A DNA stretch of 64,000 nt from an uncultured bacterium (GCA_905215525.1 CAJMQJ010000001.1:124001-188000), one strand, 5' to 3'; numbered from the stretch's first letter, positions 14,615 to 23,754 are shown. Notes: generated by a model not told the origin, from the sequence alone. Translations and numbers: made by a program.

Positions 14615-16747
14615 ATGAAGCTAACGATTAATGGAGCCGAGGTCGAGGCACGCGAAGGGCAAAATGTCCTGGAAGCCGCGCTCGATGCCGGTATCTATAT
14701 TCCGCATCTGTGTAAACATCCCGATCTTGAGGCCGTCGGCGGATGCCGTCTGTGCATGGTCGAGATCGAAGGCCAAGATGAGCCGGTGTGTGCCTGCAAG
14801 ACGCAGGTTGCCGAGGGAATGGTCGTCAACACGACAGGCGAGCAGGCCGAGCGCGTGCGCAAGCTGGCAATGGAGCTTATCTTGGCCACGCATCCCGCCG
14901 ATTGCACCGGCTGCCCCAAGTATGGCAAGTGCGAACTGCAGTCTATGTATCAGTACCTGGGAGTTTCGCCTGCGCACTGGCGCGCCAAGAGCCGTCCGGT
15001 CGCAACGGACGAATCGAACCCGCTGATCACCCATATGTTCACCCGCTGCATTCGCTGCGGCCGCTGCGTGCGCGCGTGCCGCGAGCTGCGCGGCGCCGGC
15101 GTCTTGGACTATCAGCGTACCGAGGACGGCATTCGCATTGGTACCGACGGCAGCGTGAGCCTGCAGGAGGCCGGATGCCGTTTTTGCGGCGCCTGTATCG
15201 AAGTGTGTCCCACGGGCTCGATCGTCGACACGCTCAATATGTTTGACGAGAACAAGTCCTATGCCGATAACGTGGTTCCCTGTCGCTCGGGCTGTCCCGC
15301 CCACGTGGATATCCCGCGCTACCTGCGTCACATCCGCAACGGCGAGTACACCCGAGCCGCCGCGGTGGTGCGCGAGAAGGTCCCGTTCCCCGAGAGCCTG
15401 GGCGACATTTGCGTCCATAGCTGCCAGGATGCCTGCAAGCGCAACGAGCTCAACGGCACGCCGGTTTCGGTTTGCCGTCTTAAGCGCGCCGCGGCCGTGC
15501 GCGATACGGGCGACTGGAAGGCCAACGTGCGCCATGAGCCGTTGAGCGGCAAGAGCGTCGCCGTTGTGGGTGCCGGTCCCGCCGGTTTGACCGCCGCACT
15601 CTATTGCGCCGAGAAGGGCCACAAGGTCGTGGTGTTCGAGGCCAACGAGAAGGTCGGCGGCCAGATGCGCTACGGCATTCCGGCGTATCGCCTGCCTGAT
15701 GCCACGGTCGATGCCGAGGTTGCGACGATTTTAGAGATTGCCCAGGGTGATGACGCCGAGCCGCGCATTGAGCTGCGCTGTGGCGAGCGAATCGCCGAGC
15801 CCCAGGCGCTTTTGGAGCAGGGCTTCGATGCCGTGCTGGTTGCGGTGGGCACGCATGACGGAACGGTGCTTCCCATGCCCGGCCACGACCTCGAAGGCGT
15901 GCTGCGTAACACCGATTTTCTGAAGGCCGCCCGTATGGGCAGCGCCCCGGACCTGACGGGCAAGCGCGTCGTGGTGCTTGGCGGCGGCAACGTGGCGTAC
16001 GACTGCGCCCGCACTGCCGTGCGTCTGGGTGCCGCCTCGGTCGATGTCGCCTGCCTTGAGGCCCAAGACGCGATGACCTCGACGCCCGAGGAGCGCGCCG
16101 AGGCTGCCGAGGAAGGCGTGGTCCTGCACGATGCCTATGCCTTTACCAGCATTAACGAGACCGAGGACGGTTCGGGCAAGGTCGGTTCCATGACGATCCA
16201 CAAGATCGAGCGGTTCTACTTTGACGAGAACCACCGCGCCGTCACCGAACTGCTCGACGGCGGCGAGAAGACCATCGATGCCGACTGCGTGATCTTTGCC
16301 GTGGGTCAAAAGCCCGAGGGCACGGCCCAGATGGGCCTTGAGCTTACGCACGGCCCGTATATCGTGGCCGATACCGAAGGCAAGACGAGCGTTGAAGGCA
16401 TCTGGTCGGCGGGCGACTGCGTGACGGGTACCAAATCGGTGATCGCGGCAATCGCTGCAGGTCGCACGTGCGCCTCGGCCATCGACCGCGCTTTGGGTGG
16501 CGATGGCAACATCGACGAGGAGCTGACCGAGCATGATGCTCCCGAGCAGTGGATTGGGCGTGTCCCCGAGGGCTTCTACGACGATGCCGTGCAGCCCGAG
16601 TTTGTCGATGCCCAGACGCGTAAGGACAACTTCGATACGTTTGAGTGCCCCTATACCGACCATGAGGTAACGTGCGAGGCGAGCCGCTGCTTGCAGTGCG
16701 ATTTGCGCCTAACGATCAGCACGCCGCGCCTGTGGAACGAGTACTAG
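14615..16747 (+). CDS. NuoG-like ferredoxin fused to a GltD-type NAD(P)H oxidoreductase
   Basis: A 710-residue electron-transfer protein. Residues 1-75 are a [2Fe-2S] ferredoxin (C33, C44, C47, then C59 or C61). About 90-110 is the His/Cys cluster motif HPADCTGCPKYGKCELQ known from NuoG and FeFe hydrogenases. About 135-210 holds two [4Fe-4S] motifs (CIRCGRCVRAC, CRFCGACIEVC). From about 225 to the end it is like the glutamate synthase small subunit: a helical Cys region (CRSGCPAHVDIPRY, CVHSCQDACKRNE), an FAD fold (AVVGAGPAGLTAALYCAEKG) and an NAD(P) fold (VVVLGGGNVAYDCARTA). GIWSAGDCVTG closes the FAD site. It probably passes electrons from NAD(P)H to the upstream flavoenzyme. Confidence 0.88.
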   Translation: MKLTINGAEVEAREGQNVLEAALDAGIYIPHLCKHPDLEAVGGCRLCMVEIEGQDEPVCACKTQVAEGMVVNTTGEQAERVRKLAMELILATHPADCTGCPKYGKCELQSMYQYLGVSPAHWRAKSRPVATDESNPLITHMFTRCIRCGRCVRACRELRGAGVLDYQRTEDGIRIGTDGSVSLQEAGCRFCGACIEVCPTGSIVDTLNMFDENKSYADNVVPCRSGCPAHVDIPRYLRHIRNGEYTRAAAVVREKVPFPESLGDICVHSCQDACKRNELNGTPVSVCRLKRAAAVRDTGDWKANVRHEPLSGKSVAVVGAGPAGLTAALYCAEKGHKVVVFEANEKVGGQMRYGIPAYRLPDATVDAEVATILEIAQGDDAEPRIELRCGERIAEPQALLEQGFDAVLVAVGTHDGTVLPMPGHDLEGVLRNTDFLKAARMGSAPDLTGKRVVVLGGGNVAYDCARTAVRLGAASVDVACLEAQDAMTSTPEERAEAAEEGVVLHDAYAFTSINETEDGSGKVGSMTIHKIERFYFDENHRAVTELLDGGEKTIDADCVIFAVGQKPEGTAQMGLELTHGPYIVADTEGKTSVEGIWSAGDCVTGTKSVIAAIAAGRTCASAIDRALGGDGNIDEELTEHDAPEQWIGRVPEGFYDDAVQPEFVDAQTRKDNFDTFECPYTDHEVTCEASRCLQCDLRLTISTPRLWNEY

Positions 16748-16764
16748 GAAAGGAGCGATAACTC

Positions 16765-17841
16765 ATGACGATCATCAACTTTATGCCTGCGCATAAGCAG
16801 GCCCCCGTCGCGCTCTGGCTTCTTAAGAAGGACGTGGCGGCCGCCGCGGAAAAAATTGCAGGGGCCGGTGCCCAGGCGGTTTTGGTGCCGGCAGGCGATG
16901 AGGTCTCTGCCGCGCTCGCGGATGCGTTGGGCGAGTCCTGCCGCGTGATCGAGTGCGACCCGAGCCTGGGCTTTGTCCATGCCAACGGTTCGGCCGCGGC
17001 CAAGATGCTCGACGGCGAAAAGCCTCTCCCATCTTGCTGTGAAGGTGAAGGCGATGACCACTGCCTGAGCGGATCGGAGTTACTTGCCGCCGAAGGAAAA
17101 CGCTGGGTGTGGTTTGACGGGGCCGATGAGCCCGTTGAGGTCGACCGCGTCGTGAGTGCGGAATCCTTGGTTGCCGCGGCGGGCATCGACGACGCCAAAG
17201 CGGTGGGGATTGGCTATCCCAGCGGTCTGCTGCTGAGGCCCGACGACACCTCAAAGATTGAGCTATGCAGCGACTACGTGTGCGTCTATACCTCCAAAAA
17301 CTGCATGGCAAAGGCGCTTTTGGACATTTGCACGCTGTATCGTCACGAGAGCTGCGGACGCTGTGTCTTTGGCTACGAGGGCTCGCATCAGATTGCGACG
17401 ATTCTTGCCGATATCTGCCGCAAGAAGGGCAAGCCGGGTGACTTGGCGCTCTTTCGCGACCTTTGCCCCGTGATGCAGACGCAGTGCCTGTGCGAGCAGG
17501 GTCGCGTGCTGGCGCGCGCGGTGCAGTCGTTCCTCGACCTGTTCGAGGACGAGATTGTGCAGCACACCACCAAGAAGGTCTGTGCCGCCGGGGAATGCCA
17601 GGCATTCTTGACCTTCCATATCCTCGCCTCCAAATGCCAGGCATGCAACAAGTGTGTCGATTCGGGCGTTTGCGAGGAGGACGCGATTCTGGGAAGGCCG
17701 CGGTTCATCCACGTGATCGACCAAAAGGCTTGCACCCAGTGCGGTGCCTGCCTGGATATCTGCGACAACGGCGCGATTGTTACGGCTGGGGCCGTCAAGC
17801 CCAAGTGCCCGCCCAAACCCATTCCCTTTAAGCGCAAATAG
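16765..17841 (+). CDS. NuoF C-terminal-like iron-sulfur protein with 2[4Fe-4S] ferredoxin domain
   Basis: A 358-residue protein. Residues about 1-160 are not recognisable. The motif HESCGRCVFGYEGSHQI (about 194-210) matches the [4Fe-4S] site of NuoF/HydB, which normally reads ESCGxCxPCREG. The downstream helical region resembles the NuoF C terminus, and the last 70 residues are a ferredoxin (CQACNKCVDSGVC and CTQCGACLDIC). The usual NuoF FMN/NADH motif GRGGAGFP is missing, so it probably cannot oxidise NADH itself and instead relays electrons. It starts 17 bases after the NuoG/GltD-like gene with an AAAGGAG site, and is clearly in the same operon. Confidence 0.8.
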   Translation: MTIINFMPAHKQAPVALWLLKKDVAAAAEKIAGAGAQAVLVPAGDEVSAALADALGESCRVIECDPSLGFVHANGSAAAKMLDGEKPLPSCCEGEGDDHCLSGSELLAAEGKRWVWFDGADEPVEVDRVVSAESLVAAAGIDDAKAVGIGYPSGLLLRPDDTSKIELCSDYVCVYTSKNCMAKALLDICTLYRHESCGRCVFGYEGSHQIATILADICRKKGKPGDLALFRDLCPVMQTQCLCEQGRVLARAVQSFLDLFEDEIVQHTTKKVCAAGECQAFLTFHILASKCQACNKCVDSGVCEEDAILGRPRFIHVIDQKACTQCGACLDICDNGAIVTAGAVKPKCPPKPIPFKRK

Positions 17842-18036
17842 CGCGATTCCCCCTCTCGTTTTGCCCACATTGAGCAGGGCGGGAGGGGACTTTGTTTATC
17901 TGCACGAGATGCCCTGCAGACTATCGCATGAGCCTTGGTTGCCTGGACGGTGCGCATGTTTTGCGTCTGCCGTACGCTTTTTGCGAAGTACACACGGGCA
18001 GAATCCGTGTCCAAAATGCTCTGGAGAGGAGCGACC

Positions 18037-19029
18037 ATGTCGTTTAAAGTGATGGCGATTTGTGCCGGCAGGCACGGTGGCAACGGCGAGGCTTTGGCCA
18101 AAGAGGCCCTTTGCGCGGTGCGCGAGGCTGGCGGCGAGGTCGAGCTGATCAATTTGTTCGACTATAACATCTTGCCCTGCACCGGTTGCGAGGGCTGCAC
18201 CATGCAGATGGGAAAGATGGGCGCCGGCCTGCAAAAGGAATATCACGGCTGCGTTCTTAAAAACAAAGACGATGTAGATGCGATTATTCGCGAACTGCAG
18301 ACCTGCCAGGGCGTGATCTTCTCGGTTCCGACCTACGACCTTACGCCCAGCTCGGTGTACACCCGCTTTGCCCAGCGCTTCTTGGCATACGAGCTTTCGT
18401 TCTTGCTTGCCATCGGTGCCGTAAAGGAGAATCCGCATACCGTTGCCGGCCTCATCTCCGTCGGCGGCTCCATGCACGATTGGCAGTCCCTGGCACTGGA
18501 GAGCCTGCAGGCGACTATGTTTACCATGTCGATGACTGTCGTCGATCGCTATATGGCGCAGCGCGACGGCCGCCCGGGCAATGCTTTTGTGTGGGGAGAC
18601 GACGTGGAGTGGGGCGGACAGATCGCCCGCGCCCACAAGATGGGCGAGAACATCGTCAAGGCCATTCGCACGCCTGTTGACGAGCGCTGCTGGCTGGGCG
18701 ATCCGGATGACGGCGTGTGTCCCAACTGCCACAGCTCCCTGGTGTACCCCGGCGACAAGCATTGGGATGGGGTCGAGTTTCCCTGGGAGTGTGCGGTCTG
18801 CGGCGCGGGCGGCGATATCGTAACCGACGAGCGCACCGGTCGCCCCAAGCTCAAGATTGCCGAGAACGGCCTGATTCGCGACCGCAACGACGACCACGCG
18901 CGCGCCGAGCACCTCAACGAGATCAACAAGACCCGCGACGAGTTCTTCGCCCATATGGACGAAGTAAAGCCGCTCATGGAAAAGTACGCCAAGATGACGT
19001 TCCCCACGCTGGAGGTTAAGCGCGACTAG
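18037..19029 (+). CDS. NADPH-dependent FMN reductase / iron-sulfur flavoprotein with zinc ribbon
   Basis: A 330-residue flavodoxin-fold protein. The N terminus FKVMAICAGRHGGNGEALAKEAL is the FMN-phosphate loop region. ILPCTGCEGCTMQMG carries three Cys at CxxCxxC with a fourth Cys about 18 residues later, like iron-sulfur flavoproteins but with wider last spacing. A zinc-ribbon-like pair (CPNCHSS ... CAVCGAGG) occupies about residues 228-255, an addition not in ordinary family members. ATG 18037 has GGAGAGGAG just upstream; the open frame before it lacks family similarity. It follows the NuoF-like gene after about 195 bases and is convergent with the regulator gene. Confidence 0.8.
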   Translation: MSFKVMAICAGRHGGNGEALAKEALCAVREAGGEVELINLFDYNILPCTGCEGCTMQMGKMGAGLQKEYHGCVLKNKDDVDAIIRELQTCQGVIFSVPTYDLTPSSVYTRFAQRFLAYELSFLLAIGAVKENPHTVAGLISVGGSMHDWQSLALESLQATMFTMSMTVVDRYMAQRDGRPGNAFVWGDDVEWGGQIARAHKMGENIVKAIRTPVDERCWLGDPDDGVCPNCHSSLVYPGDKHWDGVEFPWECAVCGAGGDIVTDERTGRPKLKIAENGLIRDRNDDHARAEHLNEINKTRDEFFAHMDEVKPLMEKYAKMTFPTLEVKRD

Positions 19030-19051
19030 TTTTGCCCAAGCCCCGCCCGGC

Positions 19052-20365
19052 CTACTTGCGGCAGTGCAGGTCGGCGCTGGTGCGGGGCTTAATCCTCGGC
19101 TCAAGAAAGCCAAGGTAGATTAGGGTGCGAATCGAGAGGTGGAACAAAAAGAGGTCCTCTCCCGATGCCAAGTCGTTACCGGTGATTTCCTTTATGCGGT
19201 TAATGCGATAGAGCAGCGTGTTTTTGTGAAGCGACAAGATCGCGGCGGTGCGCACCGTGTTACAGCTGTGCTGCATAAAGGCAAAGAGCGTCTCGACCAG
19301 CTCGGAATCGTGCGACTGGTCATGCTTCCAAAGTGCCCAGATTGCCGGATGGCAGTAGTTTATAAGGTTGATGTGGTCGTTGCAGATGTCGAGCATTTCC
19401 ATGTAGGTGTATTCGCAATAGCGATACACATGGGTGTCTTCGAGGATTTTGGTAAAGGTCGAGCCGTATCGAATGGCGGCGCGTGCCTGATTGAGGTGCG
19501 AACGCACATCGGTTGCCTGGGAAAACTCGTTGCTGATGCCAATGAACAAATTGTTCGTGGCAGCAACGCGGGCAAGGATCGCCTCATCGTTGGCGGGTAG
19601 CTGCGTGGAGGGCGGACGGCTTACCAGCGCCACGAGCTCACCTTCGTACATGGTGATAAGGCTATGGTGCAGTAGCGGCTGCAATTGTCCTCGGATGCTC
19701 TCCGCCTCGCGCGCCTCGAGCTGGGAATCTTTTTTGAGCAGGCATACAACGTAGAGGGCGGGAAGCGGCGCAAAGCCGACGAGCTGCATTTTGCGTGTGC
19801 AGGTGATGGGGTTGGGGATTTCGTCGTCCAGGAGGCGCGAGAGAAAATATGGCCCCTGTTGCGGGCCGCCCAACGAAAGAAAGCCGCCTTTCTGCAGTTC
19901 TTGCGCGAGCAGTCGGACAAAGAACTCAAAGACCTCGCGATCGCTATCGCCAAAGGCGTGATTGCGTTCGATCATCATCGCCCGGCCCAGACACGTGCCG
20001 TGCACCTTGATCGCATCGGTCATGGTGTTGAGGCGGAACATGTCGTTATAGCGTGTAAGCGGGCCTGTCGAGCGGGCAATCTCCTCGTCTAAGCCGCATT
20101 TGATGATGTATCGCACGGCTTCGTCCTGCAGCATGTCACCTTCGGAGAGCTCGGCGCGGGTGATGGCTGCAAAGGGGGAGTCGTCGTCATCGTCGAGCTC
20201 AAAGCCGCCGCGGGCGGCATAGCGGTACACGGGATCGACGACGAGCACCGGGTTGTCCATAGCGGCAGAGGCCGTTTGCGTGAGGCTCTTGAGCCCCGCG
20301 TCGCTCAAGAGCGCCTCGAGCAGCGCTTGCTTTGCGGTAGACGTATCGGTGGTACTCGGTTGCAT
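19052..20365 (-). CDS. PucR/CdaR-type transcriptional regulator
   Basis: A 437-residue cytoplasmic regulator. The N-terminal two thirds look like a ligand-sensing region (VLVVDPVYRYAARGGFEL...). The C-terminal part contains the PucR helix-turn-helix: FAFMQHSCNTVRTAAILSLH followed by KNTLLYRINRIKEITG, the signature of this family. PucR-like proteins usually activate adjacent catabolic or redox genes on sensing a substrate. It is convergent with the redox operon and upstream of the Old Yellow Enzyme gene, so both are candidate targets. An inverted repeat AAGCCCCGC / GCGGGGCTT (19038-19090) overlaps its 3' end and may terminate both convergent transcripts. Confidence 0.85.
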   Translation of the reverse strand: MQPSTTDTSTAKQALLEALLSDAGLKSLTQTASAAMDNPVLVVDPVYRYAARGGFELDDDDDSPFAAITRAELSEGDMLQDEAVRYIIKCGLDEEIARSTGPLTRYNDMFRLNTMTDAIKVHGTCLGRAMMIERNHAFGDSDREVFEFFVRLLAQELQKGGFLSLGGPQQGPYFLSRLLDDEIPNPITCTRKMQLVGFAPLPALYVVCLLKKDSQLEAREAESIRGQLQPLLHHSLITMYEGELVALVSRPPSTQLPANDEAILARVAATNNLFIGISNEFSQATDVRSHLNQARAAIRYGSTFTKILEDTHVYRYCEYTYMEMLDICNDHINLINYCHPAIWALWKHDQSHDSELVETLFAFMQHSCNTVRTAAILSLHKNTLLYRINRIKEITGNDLASGEDLFLFHLSIRTLIYLGFLEPRIKPRTSADLHCRK

Positions 20366-20507
20366 GGGTGTCCCTTCTGCCGCGTCTTCGCCGTAGTCGA
20401 CGCGTGACCAAATTATTATCGCAGGCTGAGCGGTGTCAGGTTGTTTAAAACGGTGAGTGTGGCGGTCGTTTCCTCGAACGGGGACGGTGTCGTTGTTATT
20501 GGGGTTT

Positions 20508-20730
20508 GTCTCGATCTGTAACAGGTGGGTCCGGTTTTGGTCTGTAGTTGTTACAGATTGAGATGTTTCGGCAGGACGGTCTTCGTTTGTCTAAATCTGT
20601 AACACGAGGGACGGTTTTTACTGAGTAACTGTTACAGATCTAGATCTTTCGGCAGGCTAGATTGGTTTGTCTCAATCTGTAACAGTTGCTCGGCAAAATA
20701 GGGTCTTACTGTTACAGATCGAGACAAACC
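20508..20730. repeat. Family 2 inverted-repeat cluster, copy 2
   Basis: Six alternating units of TCTCGATCTGTAACA type (20509, 20549, 20589, 20629, 20668 and 20710), about 40 bases apart, fill most of the 500-base gap before the Old Yellow Enzyme gene. The middle part repeats the 12400-12460 sequence almost base for base. Confidence 0.8.
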
Positions 20731-20866
20731 GACGGGCCGCCCCGCCCCATCCACCTGCCGCTACCTGCTGTCTGCCGATTTCCGTTGCGCCACTGTGCTC
20801 CCATGCCATATCCTCTAGACAACTACGCGGCACCATCGCCGCCGCGCCTATAAGAGAGGAATGTCC

Positions 20867-22897
20867 ATGACCGCACCTGCATCCAAGCTGCTCCAGCCCA
20901 TTACGGTTGGCCCCCTTGAGCTCAAAAACCGCATTATGTTCCCGCCGCTGACCACCGGCTACGAGGAGCGCGACGGTTCCATCGGCGAGCGCAGCCTGGC
21001 TTTTTACGAGCGCCTAGCCCGTGGCGGCGTGAGCTACATCGTCATCGGCGACGTCGCTCCCGTTATGACCGCGAGCCCCACGCCCAAGTTGGCGACCGAC
21101 GCCCAGATCCCCACGTTTAAGGCGCTGGCCGACGCCGTTCACAAGCACGGCGCCAAGGTCGCGCTGCAGCTGTTCCACCCCGAGTACGACGTGCCCGGTG
21201 TCGGCCGCATGGTCATGGGTTCCATGGCCGCCGCCAAGGCTGCGCAGGAGGCTAAGGCCGCCGGCGACGAGGAGACCTTTGCCGCCAAGATGGCCGAGTC
21301 CAACGAGATCCGCAAGCAGGCCTACGCCAAGTTGCACCACGATATGCAGCACTTTGTGAACGAGGCGAGCGTAGAGCAGCTCACCCAGATCAAGGAGGCC
21401 ATCGCCGCCTCGGCCGCTCGCGCGCAGCAGGCCGGCATTGACGCCATCGAGGTCCACGGCGACCGCTTGGTGGGTTCGCTATGTTCGGCCATCCTCAACA
21501 AGCGTACCGACGAGTACGGCGGTTCGTTCGAGAACCGCGTTCGCTATGCGCTCGAGGTCGTCGCCGCCATTAAGGAGGCCGCGCCGCAGCTGATGGTGGA
21601 GTACAAACTGCCCGTGATCATGGAGAACCCCGACGGCACGCCGCGCGGCAAGGGTGGCCTGCAGCCCGACGAGGCCTGCGAGTTCGCCAAGCTGCTCGAG
21701 GGCGCGGGCATCGACATGATCCAGGTCGCGCAGGCCAACCACACCGGCAACATGGGCGACACCATTCCGCCCATGGGTGCCATGCCCTACAACTGGACGC
21801 TGCCGGTGGCCGAGCGCGTCAAGGCCCTGGTCTCCGTGCCGGTGGCCACCGTCGGCCGTGTTGTTTCGGTCGAGGCCGGCGAGAAGATTCTTGAGGACGG
21901 CGCGGCCGACATTATCGCCTATGGCCGCTCGCTCATGTGCGACCCCGACATTGCGCTGAAGGCCGCGACCGGCGAGCCCATCCGCGAGTGCCTCAACTGC
22001 AACAAGGGCTGCGTCGATGCGATTCAAAACCGCAAGTACATCTCGTGCGTGCTCAACGCCGAGAACGGCGACGAGGCGACCATCGCCATTAAGCCGGGCG
22101 AGGGCGACAAGAAGATCGCCGTGGTGGGCGGCGGTATTGCCGGCCTGGAGGCCGCACGCGTGGCGGCCAAGCGCGGCTACGACGTGACCGTCTATGAGGC
22201 GAGCGATCACTTGGGCGGCCAGATTGTGCTGGCGGCCGCGCCTCCGCGCAAGGATGAGATTATGCGCTCGGTCGAGTATTACGAGAAGATTCTGCCCGGC
22301 CTGGGCGTGAAGGTCGAGCTCAACCATGCCGCTACGGCCGAGGATCTCAACGCCGCCGACGCCGCGATTGTGGCCGTGGGCGCACACGACGTGGTCATCC
22401 CCGTTCCGGGTGCCGACTCGGACAAGGTCGTCTCGAGCTGGGACGTGCTGGCCGGCAAGGTGGAGCTCAGCGGGCGCGTCGCCGTCATTGGCGGTGGCCT
22501 GGTGGGCACCGAGACTGCCGAGTACCTGCTGCAGCACGGCTGCGAGGTGGCGATCGTCGAGATGCTCGACAAGATTGCCGCGGGCGAGTCCGAGACCATT
22601 CTGCCGCTGATCATGAGCGACTTCGCCGCCCACAACGTGGAACAGCACGTTAAGACCCGCCTGACCGCCGTTACCGACGAGGGCGTGGAGGCCGTGCACA
22701 CCACCGAGGACGGCCCCGAGGAGCCGGTGAAGATCGCCTGCGATTACGTGGTGATGGCCGTGGGCTCCAAGGCCAACGCGTTTGACCTGGATGGCGTGAC
22801 GGTGCCCGTGACCTGCGTGGGCGACTGCTCGGGCGAGCGCACCGCCGACATTGCGAGCGCCATTCGCACGGCGTATCACGCGGCCAACGAGCTGTAG
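20867..22897 (+). CDS. Old Yellow Enzyme / 2-enoate-reductase-type NADH:flavin oxidoreductase
   Basis: A 676-residue enzyme. The N-terminal TIM barrel binds FMN (KNRIMFPPLTTGYEERDG, QLFHPEYDVPG, RTDEYGGSFENR). A [4Fe-4S] motif follows at about 374-392 (CLNCNKGC then C eleven residues on). The C-terminal FAD/NAD domain has IAVVGGGIAGLEAARVAAKRG and VAVIGGGLVGTETAEYL. The architecture matches 2-enoate reductase, 2,4-dienoyl-CoA reductase and the bile-acid BaiCD/BaiH enzymes. The usual HxAHGYL active-site stretch reads HGDRLVG here, so the substrate may differ. ATG 20867 is used since the ribosome binding site GAGAGGA touches ATG 20861. It stands alone. Confidence 0.88.
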   Translation: MTAPASKLLQPITVGPLELKNRIMFPPLTTGYEERDGSIGERSLAFYERLARGGVSYIVIGDVAPVMTASPTPKLATDAQIPTFKALADAVHKHGAKVALQLFHPEYDVPGVGRMVMGSMAAAKAAQEAKAAGDEETFAAKMAESNEIRKQAYAKLHHDMQHFVNEASVEQLTQIKEAIAASAARAQQAGIDAIEVHGDRLVGSLCSAILNKRTDEYGGSFENRVRYALEVVAAIKEAAPQLMVEYKLPVIMENPDGTPRGKGGLQPDEACEFAKLLEGAGIDMIQVAQANHTGNMGDTIPPMGAMPYNWTLPVAERVKALVSVPVATVGRVVSVEAGEKILEDGAADIIAYGRSLMCDPDIALKAATGEPIRECLNCNKGCVDAIQNRKYISCVLNAENGDEATIAIKPGEGDKKIAVVGGGIAGLEAARVAAKRGYDVTVYEASDHLGGQIVLAAAPPRKDEIMRSVEYYEKILPGLGVKVELNHAATAEDLNAADAAIVAVGAHDVVIPVPGADSDKVVSSWDVLAGKVELSGRVAVIGGGLVGTETAEYLLQHGCEVAIVEMLDKIAAGESETILPLIMSDFAAHNVEQHVKTRLTAVTDEGVEAVHTTEDGPEEPVKIACDYVVMAVGSKANAFDLDGVTVPVTCVGDCSGERTADIASAIRTAYHAANEL

Positions 22898-22972
22898 TTG
22901 AACATCGCGGCCAGGCGGGGCGGTAGCACGGATCCGCCTCGCCCGGCTGTGTCCCGTCGGGTGTCAACCGGT

Positions 22973-23008
22973 GCGGGGCCTGCAAGCGCAGCAGGCCCCG
23001 CCCTTTTT
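22973..23008 (+). terminator. Rho-independent terminator
   Basis: GCGGGGCCTGC pairs with GCAGGCCCCGC across a short loop and is followed by CCTTTTT. It ends the Old Yellow Enzyme transcript. Confidence 0.85.
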
Positions 23009-23267
23009 GTTTTGCTTCGGTGGATGGCAATGCGCGGTAATCATGAGGAGTAAGGACGTCTACTGCCTTGCCGATTACTCAAAATTATTGGGGGAGGGGT
23101 TAATAACTATATCCTCTATGCCAAAGGACATAAAGAGGTGTCAATTTTGTTGACAGGCGAATGACGATTGGCTGCGAGTCAGCTACCAGCGTAAATAATC
23201 GATAAAGAAATGTCGTAAATTGGTGCCAAATGCCCAGATAACGCCGCGTCTATTTTAATTAACTGCT

Positions 23268-23296
23268 TTGAGCAAACAGTAAAATGCTACTATCTA
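23268..23296 (+). promoter_or_regulatory. Promoter of the HTH protein gene
   Basis: TTGAGC (23268-23273) and TATCTA (23291-23296) are separated by 17 bases in an AT-rich stretch. The remaining 23010-23267 is AT-rich without a visible gene. Confidence 0.5.
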
Positions 23297-23337
23297 ACTT
23301 GCACGTAAGAAAGCAGATTAACGGTTAAGGCTAAGAA

Positions 23338-23742
23338 GTGGCAGGTATGTCGGAAGCAACTAGGACTCGCACGCATGCGCCCGAGGTTAGGCAGCGCGCC
23401 GTCGAGATCCTCCAAGAGGGGGTCGGTCATCGCGCCCTCGCCGCGGAGCTTGGCATTCCCCAGGCCACGGCTCGTCAGTGGGCCCGCGCGTATGCCGTAG
23501 GCGGTGCCGACGCCGTTCTCAACGCCGGTTCGCATCATCACACCTATTCGTACGAAGTTAAGCTCGCCGTGGTCAAGGACCGCTTGGAAAACGGCTTAAC
23601 GGTTCGCGAGGCCATGATCAAGCACAAGATTCCCAGCGAGTCTTCGGTCAAGGCTTGGTGCCGCCAGTATCGCGAGAGCGGTGAGTCCGCGCTGGTTGAT
23701 AAGCCGCGCGGTCGCAAGCCGCGCGTTAAAAAGGCGGAATAG
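23338..23742 (+). CDS. Transposase-OrfA-like helix-turn-helix protein, orphan
   Basis: A 134-residue basic protein with two helix-turn-helix units: HAPEVRQRAVEILQEGVGHR-ALAAELGIPQATARQWARAY, and VKLAVVKDRLENGLTVREAM followed by SSVKAWCRQYRESG. This is the pattern of IS3/IS911 OrfA and related domains, ending in a basic tail (KPRGRKPRVKKAE). No OrfB or terminal inverted repeats are seen nearby, so it is either a domesticated regulator or a remnant. GTG 23338 is chosen because AAGG lies seven bases upstream; ATG 23347 has no room for a site. It has its own promoter and terminator. Confidence 0.75.
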   Translation: MAGMSEATRTRTHAPEVRQRAVEILQEGVGHRALAAELGIPQATARQWARAYAVGGADAVLNAGSHHHTYSYEVKLAVVKDRLENGLTVREAMIKHKIPSESSVKAWCRQYRESGESALVDKPRGRKPRVKKAE

Positions 23743-23754
23743 CGAACGGGATGG

